From contig DETM01000022.1 in NCBI GenBank assembly GCA_002361655.1, positions 1 to 15,268 on the forward strand: a stretch of DNA of 15,268 nucleotides, given 5' to 3'. The position numbers and the translations under genes were made by a program. The notes beneath the pieces were generated by a model. That model did no database searches. It was not told where the DNA came from and was given only the letters and a program-made list of their open reading frames with translations. This stretch comes from Prevotella sp. UBA3288 (GTDB taxonomy: Bacteria; Bacteroidota; Bacteroidia; Bacteroidales; Bacteroidaceae). Shown in pieces: positions 7,282 through 12,958 of the stretch; position 1 is the first letter of the stretch, and the number at the start of each line of letters is the position of its first letter.

Positions 7282-8439
7282 ATGACGAAGCAAACCATAC
7301 TGTTGCTTCTCTTACTAATGATGACACCGTGCCTGACACTCGCTCAGAAGAAAGAGTTGAGTCAGGCACGGTCTTCTATCAAGAGCGGCAAATACGACGA
7401 TGCGGCAAAGGTGCTCACCACACTGCTGAGAGACTCGGCCAACCGGACCAACAAGCGTATCTGGCTGGCCTACTACGATGCTGTCCACGGCCAGTACGCA
7501 CAGGGCAACGAGAAGTTGTATTTGAAGCAGAAATACGACACGGCCACCTTCTTTGCCAATGTGAAGCGGATGGTGACCGTAGCCGAGACCCTCGACAGCC
7601 TGGCACCGGAATACCGCAAGAGCCATGCTGCCGAACAAAACACCTACAGGCCTAACCTCTTCAACGGGGGCGCCTTCTTTATCCATAAGGGAAAGTGGAT
7701 GGAGGCCTTCGACTACTACCAGACCTATATCGACTGTGCCCGCCAGCCGCTCTTCCAGGCTTACGGCTACGACTCCACCGATGTGCGACTGCCCGAGGCG
7801 GCATATTGGGCTACCTACTGCGGCTATAAGTTGCAGGACCCTGTGCTCACCCTGCGCCACAGGAAATTGGCGCTCAGGGATTCTACGAAAGCCGACTTCA
7901 CACTGCAGTTCATGGCTGAAGCGCGTAAGTGGCTCAAGGATGACGAACTCTATCGCAAGACGCTCGAGGAGGGCTTCCGCCGTTTTCCGCTCTTTCCCTA
8001 TTTCTTTCCGCGACTGATGGATATCTACACCGGGATGGGACAGTATGACAAGGCCTTGACCCTGGCCGACAGTGCCTTAGCCGTCAACGACTCCAGCGAA
8101 CTGTTTCTGTTCGCCAAGTCGACCGTTCTCCTGAACTTGGAGCGCTATGCCGAAAGCATCAAGTATAGTGAGCGGCTTATCAAGCAGAATCCACAACTGG
8201 CCGAGCCGTACTTCAATGCCGGCACGGCCTATGTCAATATAGCCGGACGGCTGGATGAGCGCAAGGAGCGGAAACTGATGCGCAAATCCTATGAGAAGGC
8301 CCGTCCATACATAGAACAATACCGGAAGATGATGCCTCAGGAACAGGACAAGTGGGCCCCCGTGCTCTACCGCATCTACCTGAATTTGAACATGGGGCGT
8401 CAGTTTGACGAGATAGACCGGCTGCTGAGGGAAAGGTGA
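7282..8439 (+). CDS. Exported TPR-repeat protein (second paralogue)
   Basis: The product has 385 residues and a signal peptide (MTKQTILLLLLLMMTPCLTLA, cut before Gln22). TPR-like helices include SGKYDDAAKVLTTLL (35-49), MGQYDKALTLADSALAVND (252-270) and LERYAESIKYSERLIKQNP (286-304). It aligns along most of its length with the preceding gene product, consistent with tandem duplication followed by strong divergence. It starts 20 bases after that gene. Its stop codon (8437-8439) lies in the first unit of an A-rich tandem repeat. The binding partner is unknown. A shared role of the two paralogues as subunits or alternative versions of one scaffold is inference. Confidence 0.85.
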   Translation: MTKQTILLLLLLMMTPCLTLAQKKELSQARSSIKSGKYDDAAKVLTTLLRDSANRTNKRIWLAYYDAVHGQYAQGNEKLYLKQKYDTATFFANVKRMVTVAETLDSLAPEYRKSHAAEQNTYRPNLFNGGAFFIHKGKWMEAFDYYQTYIDCARQPLFQAYGYDSTDVRLPEAAYWATYCGYKLQDPVLTLRHRKLALRDSTKADFTLQFMAEARKWLKDDELYRKTLEEGFRRFPLFPYFFPRLMDIYTGMGQYDKALTLADSALAVNDSSELFLFAKSTVLLNLERYAESIKYSERLIKQNPQLAEPYFNAGTAYVNIAGRLDERKERKLMRKSYEKARPYIEQYRKMMPQEQDKWAPVLYRIYLNLNMGRQFDEIDRLLRER

Positions 8440-8497
8440 AAAATTGAAAAGGTGAAAAGGTGAAAAATTGAAAAGGTGAAAAGGTGAAAAAGTAAAA
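8435..8497. repeat. 24-base A-rich tandem repeat starting at the stop of the second TPR gene
   Basis: Two exact 24-base copies (8435-8458, 8459-8482) of ggtgaaaaattgaaaaggtg plus aaaa are followed by ggtgaaaaagtaaaa. The first ggtga supplies the TPR stop codon. The 3' part recurs on the minus strand at the end of rlmD. Confidence 0.9.
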
Positions 8498-8514
8498 TGA
8501 TAAACGAGAGGTAA

Positions 8515-9570
8515 ATGAAGAAGATATGTATCGTGGTGGGTGCACGTCCGAATTTTGTGAAGGTTGCACCGTTGATTCGCACTATTGAGAAATGCGAAGA
8601 TGCCGACTATGAACTGATCTACACCGGCCGCAGGGACGACCCTACACTTGAGGCCTCGCTGTTCGACGACCTGCAGATGCCGCATCCGCAGGTGTTCTTC
8701 GGCGTAGACAGCGTGAAGTTGAACGAGATAACGAGTCAGGTGATGGTCAAGTTCGACCACTATCTCGACTTCGCCCATATCGATGTGGTCATCGTCGTAG
8801 ACGACCTGGCGTCGACCATGGCCGCTGCCATCACGGCCAAGAAGCGCGGCATCAAGGTGGCACACCTCGTGGCCGGCACCCGCTCGTTCGATATGTCGAT
8901 GCCGAAGGAGGTGAACCGCCTGGTCATCGATGCCCTCTCAGACTATCTCTTCACCGCCGGTGTCAGGAGCAATAGCGTGGCTAGCCGCGAGCAGGGCGAG
9001 GGCTCCAACACCTATATGGTGGGCAACATCCTGATGGATACCCTCCGCTTCAACCAGAAGCGCCTCCGCAAGCCCCAACTTGACATTGAGGAAGGCCAAT
9101 ATCTGGTCTTCACCCTGAACCGCAAGGCCCTTCTGGCCGATGAAGCCAATCTGAAACGGATGCTCGAAGCCATGCAGGAAGCCGCCGGCGGACTGCCCAT
9201 CATCGCTCCCCTGCGCGGCCAGGCCTACGAAAAAGTTGCAACTCTCCATTCTCCATTCTCCATTCTCCATTCCCTGTCCTACCTCGAGTTCGGTTGGCTG
9301 ACGGCTCATGCCCGTGGTATCATCACCGACAGTGGCAACGTGGCCGAGGAGGCCACCTTCAACAGCGTGCCTTGCATCACCCTGAACAGTTACACCGAGC
9401 ATCAGGAGACGGTCACCGTGGGCACCAACGTGCTGGTAGGCGAGGATGCCCAGAAACTGAAAGAAGCCGTCGCCCAGATGGTCAGTGGCTCATGGAAAAA
9501 AAGTGCCCTGCCAGACCGTTGGGACGGTCGCACGGCAGAGCGCATCGTGAGAATCCTGCTGGAAAAATAG
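8515..9570 (+). CDS. UDP-N-acetylglucosamine 2-epimerase (WecB/MnaA) homologue, probably catalytically altered
   Basis: The product has 351 residues in the non-hydrolysing epimerase fold. Visible are the Rossmann start VVGARPNFVKVAPL, YMVGNILMDTL (family GNTVIDAL), and the UDP-binding region TDSGNVAEEA with LNSYTEHQE. Against E. coli WecB, Asp95 is kept as Asp97, but Glu117 becomes Val119 (HLVAG for HVEAG), Glu131 becomes Lys131 (PKE for PEE) and His213 becomes Asn202 (TLNRK for TGHRR). TERPE is TEHQE. Normal epimerisation of UDP-GlcNAc to UDP-ManNAc is therefore doubtful, and a binding or sensor role is possible. Residues 242-254 are encoded largely by a ctccatt repeat. The start ATG is preceded by agagg. 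Confidence 0.8.
   Translation: MKKICIVVGARPNFVKVAPLIRTIEKCEDADYELIYTGRRDDPTLEASLFDDLQMPHPQVFFGVDSVKLNEITSQVMVKFDHYLDFAHIDVVIVVDDLASTMAAAITAKKRGIKVAHLVAGTRSFDMSMPKEVNRLVIDALSDYLFTAGVRSNSVASREQGEGSNTYMVGNILMDTLRFNQKRLRKPQLDIEEGQYLVFTLNRKALLADEANLKRMLEAMQEAAGGLPIIAPLRGQAYEKVATLHSPFSILHSLSYLEFGWLTAHARGIITDSGNVAEEATFNSVPCITLNSYTEHQETVTVGTNVLVGEDAQKLKEAVAQMVSGSWKKSALPDRWDGRTAERIVRILLEK
9243..9270 (+). repeat. Four heptanucleotide repeats (ctccatt) inside the epimerase homologue
   Basis: There are four exact ctccatt units in tandem. Twenty-eight bases is not a multiple of three, so losing or gaining one unit would shift the frame. The units encode part of a loop just before the conserved segment that ends in YLEF. 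Confidence 0.9.
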
Positions 9571-9579
9571 TTGGCCTTA

Positions 9580-9600
9580 TTGGGGCGTACGTGCTCCCAA
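9580..9600. terminator. Weak hairpin between convergent units
   Basis: ttggggc and gctcccaa can pair around gtacgt with one bulge, just after the epimerase homologue. No clear T run follows, so a terminator role is tentative. Confidence 0.25.
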
Positions 9601-9611
9601 GGCAGATGTTC

Positions 9612-9869
9612 TTATTCTTCTTTGACGGGCATCCCTTTCCATTCCACTTTGTAGCCTTGGCGGGATTCGAATTCGGCTCTGATCAGCGAGAAACGCTTCA
9701 CATTTTCCGGCACATCCTTGATCTGAAGGGTGAAGTTCACCGGCAGACCGACTTCCAGGTACGATTTGTTTCCTTTCACCACTTCTGCTTCATAGGCATT
9801 CCCGTCAGAATCGAGAGCGGTGGCCTTATGAAACAATGCCGCAGGATGTCGAGTGGCACACCGCAACAT
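9612..9869 (-). pseudogene. C-terminal fragment of an unidentified protein
   Basis: The 85-codon frame has a protein-like C-terminal half (DSDGNAYEAEVV, SYLEVGLPVNFTLQIKDVP, RFSLIRAEFESRQGYKVEW). This pattern recalls the Ig-like beta-sandwich ends of Bacteroidetes surface proteins, which I cannot confirm. The first 13 or so residues look non-native. An in-frame stop lies a few codons upstream, and no signal peptide is present. A second short open frame directly upstream ends near the junction, as a frameshift would leave. A 3' remnant of a deleted or broken gene fits best; a small intact gene is less likely. Confidence 0.45.
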
Positions 9870-9932
9870 CGCAGCGCCGTCCTATCGCTATGGTTGCCTC
9901 GGTTTGCGCCTTGCCGCCCATTGATGCTTTAT

Positions 9933-9975
9933 GTAACAAAAACAAGGTGCTGTTTGTGCACCTTGTTTCTGTTAC
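9933..9975 (-). terminator. Strong hairpin terminator downstream of rubrerythrin
   Basis: An 18-base stem with one mismatch (gtaacaaaaacaaggtgc at 9933-9950, its complement at 9958-9975) encloses a 7-base loop. On the minus strand the 3' arm carries a T-rich run, as expected for ending the rubrerythrin transcript. It could also act on plus-strand transcripts. Confidence 0.7.
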
Positions 9976-10023
9976 TGGTTATAAGTTTTTCCCGGCAATG
10001 CTAGTGAGTCGTCACAGCCCGAA

Positions 10024-10088
10024 GGCTTAGTAGTTCTCGGCCTTCATCAGGAAAGTGGCTTAGTAGTTCTCGGCCTTCACCTGGAAGT
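10024..10088. repeat. Duplicated 3' end of the rubrerythrin gene
   Basis: A 23-base exact repeat (10024-10046 and 10057-10079) lies in two 33-base units that diverge at one end. The second unit holds the real last codons and stop. The first lies just beyond the stop, in the same frame, and again reads KAENY followed by a stop. Confidence 0.8.
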
Positions 10089-10602
10089 AAGCCTGGGCAT
10101 GGTTGCAGACGGGGCACTCCTCAGGGGCCTTCTTGCCAATGACGATGTGGCCGCAGTTGCTGCACTGCCAGATGACGTCGTTGTCCTTTGAGAAGACACG
10201 CTCCTGCTTGATGTTGTCCAGCAAACGGCGATAACGCTCCTCGTGCTCTTTCTCAATGGCTGCGACACCCTCGAACTTGTCGGCAATCTCGTCGAAGCCT
10301 TCTTCGCGGGCCTCACGGGCCATACGGGCATACATGTCGGTCCACTCGAAGTTCTCGCCGTTGGCAGCATCCTCCAGGTTGGTGATGGTGTCAGAGACCT
10401 TGCCGCCGTTGAGGTATTTGTACCACAGTTCGGCATGCTCTTTCTCGTTGGCTGCCGTCTCTTCGAAAATCTTGCTGATTTGTACGTAGCCGTCCTTCTT
10501 GGCTTTCGAGGCGAAATAGGTGTACTTGTTGCGGGCCTGGCTCTCGCCGGCGAAGGCTTCCTGAAGGTTCTTCTCTGTTTTTGTTCCTTTTAAGTTTTTC
10601 AT
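10060..10602 (-). CDS. rbr: Rubrerythrin
   Basis: Rubrerythrin is a di-iron peroxidase that reduces hydrogen peroxide in the cytoplasm of anaerobes. The 180 residues show the four-helix ferritin-like domain with ligands Glu20 (AGESQAR), Glu53 and His56 (NEKEHAE), Glu97 (AREARE), Glu117 and His120 (IEKEHEE). A C-terminal rubredoxin-like centre has Cys147, Cys150, Cys163 and Cys166 (QCSNC, ECPVC). Length and order match the classic family. It lies downstream of the asparaginase gene, separated by a 9-base repeat array. No TAnnTTTG promoter is evident directly upstream, so it may share a transcript or use a promoter I cannot see. The 3' end is duplicated just beyond the stop. Confidence 0.96.
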   Translation of the reverse strand: MKNLKGTKTEKNLQEAFAGESQARNKYTYFASKAKKDGYVQISKIFEETAANEKEHAELWYKYLNGGKVSDTITNLEDAANGENFEWTDMYARMAREAREEGFDEIADKFEGVAAIEKEHEERYRRLLDNIKQERVFSKDNDVIWQCSNCGHIVIGKKAPEECPVCNHAQAYFQVKAENY

Positions 10603-10631
10603 AAAGTTTGTTTGTTTTAAGTGAATATTTT

Positions 10632-10748
10632 GGGGCCTATGGGGCTTCTGGGGCTTCTGGGACTTCTGGGGCCTATGGGGCTTCTGGGGCTTCTGGGGCC
10701 TATGGGGCCTCTGGGGCTTCTGGGGCCTCTGGGGCTTCTGGGGCCTCT
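10632..10748. repeat. Thirteen 9-base tandem repeats between ansA and rubrerythrin
   Basis: There are thirteen consecutive units of ggggcttct, ggggcctct, ggggcctat or gggacttct. The array starts 5 bases beyond the ansA stop codon. A six-unit array of the same family lies in frame within rlmD. Confidence 0.95.
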
Positions 10749-10753
10749 AGGAT

Positions 10754-11821
10754 CTAAACGGTGATTTCCCCGCAGATGCTTTGACGCATGAACTTGCGCA
10801 CCTGCTCAGGGTTGTCGTACTTGCCCTGCAGATACATCAGTTTCGTGACCGCCGACTCTACGGTGCCGTCGTAGCCGCTGATGACGCCTGCCTCCTGAAG
10901 CCGGTAGCCGGTGTCGTAGCGGCTCATCTCCACCGTTCCCTGCAGGCACTGGCTGATATTGATGATCACCTTGCCGCAGCGTGTGCCTTCGCGCAGCGCA
11001 CTGAGCAGCCAGGGGCTCTGCGGCGCATTGCCTGAGCCGAAGGTGCGCATGACGATGGCCCGTAGGTTGGGCGTGGCGATGATGTGGCGGATGAGGTCTT
11101 CACGGATGCCGGGGAAGAGAGAGAAGATGATGACGTTGTTGTCCAGTCGGAACTGCGGGCGGAAGGTGGTGGCCTGCGGGTGGAGTGTAGTGGTATGCGG
11201 GCGGAAGGTAGTGGCTTGCGGGCGGTGGATGAACTCCTCGTGGTAGGTGATCTGCACGCCGGCATCGGCCAGGTGGGGATAGTTGAACGACTCGAAGGCG
11301 TTGAATTCGTCGGCACTCTGTTTGGTGGTTCGGTTGCCGCGCATCAGGTGGCTGTTGAAGTAGATGCACACTTCTGGTACCATGGCCGTGCCGTCCTGAC
11401 GGCGGGCGGCGGCTATCTCAATCGACGTGATGAGGTTCTCCTTGCCGTCTGTGCGCAACTGTCCGATGGGCAGTTGTGAGCCTGTGAGGATGACGGGCTT
11501 CGAGAGGTTCTCCAGCATGAAGGAGAGGGCAGAGGCGGTGTAGGCCATCGTGTCGGTGCCGTGCAGGATGACGAATCCGTCGTAGGCCTCGTAGTTGTCG
11601 GCGATGATATGAGCCAGTTCGGTCCACAGGCGGGGCGACATGTCGCTGGAGTCGATGGGCGGGTTGAATTGGTGGGTGGCAATCTCCGTCTGGAACTGTG
11701 CCAGTTCGGGCACGCGGTTGAGCAGGTGCTCGAAGTCGAACGGTTCAAGAGCACCTGTCTGCGGGTTGCGGTTCATGCCAATCGTTCCGCCCGTGTAAAT
11801 CAGAAGGACCTTTGATGTCAC
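10754..11821 (-). CDS. ansA: Type I L-asparaginase
   Basis: The enzyme hydrolyses L-asparagine to aspartate and ammonia; without a signal peptide it should be cytoplasmic. Motifs are KVLLIYTGGTIGM with the catalytic Thr of GGTIG, ILHGTDTMAYTASALSFML with the second Thr-Asp pair, and LTGSQLPIGQLRTDGKENL. There is no ATG before the catalytic Thr. I chose GTG at 11821-11819 (MTSKVLLIYTGG) because family members begin only a few residues before KVLLIYTGG. A TTG at 11848 would add nine residues (LRLRNIEKK as encoded, with the TTG read as Met). Residues about 200-223 are low complexity (PQATTFRP repeated), coded by 21-base repeats where relatives have a plain loop. The porin gene ends 15 bases before the TTG. 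Confidence 0.92.
   Translation of the reverse strand: MTSKVLLIYTGGTIGMNRNPQTGALEPFDFEHLLNRVPELAQFQTEIATHQFNPPIDSSDMSPRLWTELAHIIADNYEAYDGFVILHGTDTMAYTASALSFMLENLSKPVILTGSQLPIGQLRTDGKENLITSIEIAAARRQDGTAMVPEVCIYFNSHLMRGNRTTKQSADEFNAFESFNYPHLADAGVQITYHEEFIHRPQATTFRPHTTTLHPQATTFRPQFRLDNNVIIFSLFPGIREDLIRHIIATPNLRAIVMRTFGSGNAPQSPWLLSALREGTRCGKVIINISQCLQGTVEMSRYDTGYRLQEAGVISGYDGTVESAVTKLMYLQGKYDNPEQVRKFMRQSICGEITV
11155..11225 (-). repeat. 21-base tandem repeat inside ansA
   Basis: Three units of gcgggcggaaggtagtggct-type sequence (11155-11175, 11176-11196, 11197-11217) and a partial fourth encode variants of PQATTFRP in the loop before DNNVIIFSLFPG. The middle copy is the most diverged. Confidence 0.85.
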
Positions 11822-11863
11822 TTTTTTTTCGATGTTTCGAAGTCTCAATGCTTCGGGTTCTTT

Positions 11864-12901
11864 TCAGAAGCGGACGTCCAGTTCCACGTCCACCAGGTTG
11901 TAGTTGTAGTGGCCGTTGCGTTCGTTGACGCGGGCATACTCCACGTTGAGTTGCAGGTTCTTGTTGAACAGATAGTCGGCACCGATTTCGTAGAAGGTCT
12001 TGCTGCTGCCCCATGTCTTCTGACTGCGGTAGAGATCGTAGCGGGCCTTGACGTGCAGTTTCTTCTCGATGACAGGGGCGATGCAGAGGGCATAGAGACC
12101 GTCGGCCTTGTCGCCGTCGGTGGCGGCAGCACCCCGGCCCTGGCTGTGGATGTACTCCGAGCGGAAGGTCCAGTCGTTCCGGGCGTATTCGGCCGAGAGG
12201 GCATAGCGGTTCTTCTCGCCGATGCCCGCACGGCTGCCCGTCCATCCGAAGGCACCGATGCGAAGACCGTCGATGGGCATCACCCATAGTCCACCGATGA
12301 TGTCCTTGCGGTTGTCGGCATCGCCGGTATTGATGCCTTCGCCGTTGAATACACCCACTTGGTAGTGCAGCAGGTTGCGCCCGTCGCTATTCTTCAAGAA
12401 GTCGCCCTGCACCTGCAGGCCGATGTCGCGTCCGTTGCTGGCTTGCTCGCCGGTGCGGTCGGCAAAACCGGCCAGTTTGCTCACGTTCTGCGAATAGGAC
12501 ATGAATCCCTGATTGATGGGGTGCATGGGGTTCTCAAAGGTGAACGGGCGCTTGAACTGTCCAACCTTGATGCGTGCGAAGTCATATTTCTGCCACTCTA
12601 CGAAGTAGTCCACCATGCGGATGGTCAGCGAGTTTTTCTTACCCGAGGCGTTCTCGTCGAAGGCGTTGCCGTTGACCTGCATCTGCAGTTTCCAGTAGAA
12701 GTCGTCGTGGACACGTCCGTCGAGGGCCACACGCACGAGGCGCAGGTTGAATTGGTTCTGTTCGGCTCCTTCCTTGTCGGAAGCCTGGTATTGCACCATG
12801 CCGTAGCCGCTCAGTTTGATGTCCTGAAACCACTTGTTGGCCTGTGCGCCGGCTGTCATCGTCAGACCCGCCAGCATTGTGATAGCAATCAGTCTTTTCA
12901 T
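11864..12901 (-). CDS. OprO/OprP-type porin (Porin_O_P family)
   Basis: The product is a 345-residue outer-membrane beta-barrel. The signal peptide MKRLIAITMLAGLTMTAGA is cut before Gln20. The mature part shows the family's opening FNLRLVRVALDGRVHDDFYWKLQ, the segment VGQFKRPFTFENPM, and repeated amphipathic strands (RIGAFGWTGSR, LHVKARYDLYRS, LQLNVEYARVNE) to a final ELDVRF with terminal Phe, the usual barrel-insertion signal. Members pass anions such as phosphate or polyphosphate, but in Bacteroidetes the substrate is rarely known. The asparaginase gene follows closely, so shared transcription is likely. The gene begins just after the A-rich repeat that follows rlmD. Confidence 0.88.
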   Translation of the reverse strand: MKRLIAITMLAGLTMTAGAQANKWFQDIKLSGYGMVQYQASDKEGAEQNQFNLRLVRVALDGRVHDDFYWKLQMQVNGNAFDENASGKKNSLTIRMVDYFVEWQKYDFARIKVGQFKRPFTFENPMHPINQGFMSYSQNVSKLAGFADRTGEQASNGRDIGLQVQGDFLKNSDGRNLLHYQVGVFNGEGINTGDADNRKDIIGGLWVMPIDGLRIGAFGWTGSRAGIGEKNRYALSAEYARNDWTFRSEYIHSQGRGAAATDGDKADGLYALCIAPVIEKKLHVKARYDLYRSQKTWGSSKTFYEIGADYLFNKNLQLNVEYARVNERNGHYNYNLVDVELDVRF

Positions 12902-12958
12902 ATTATCTTTTTCTCTTTTTTACTTTTTCACTTTTTTACTTTTTCACCTTTTCTCCAG
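12902..12958. repeat. A-rich repeat at the end of rlmD (minus strand)
   Basis: Read on the minus strand it is aaaaggtgaaaaagtaaaa followed by more gtgaaaaagtaaaa units, filling the gap to the porin ATG. The first aggtga contains the rlmD stop. The same 19 bases occur after the second TPR gene on the plus strand. Confidence 0.85.

Noticed and set aside
6026..7369. 447-codon minus-strand open frame over the first TPR gene
   Set aside because: Another antisense shadow; the plus-strand frame has a signal peptide and TPR motifs and explains the sequence.
10632..10748. Possible CRISPR array
   Set aside because: Units are 9 bases with no unique spacers; it is a simple tandem repeat.
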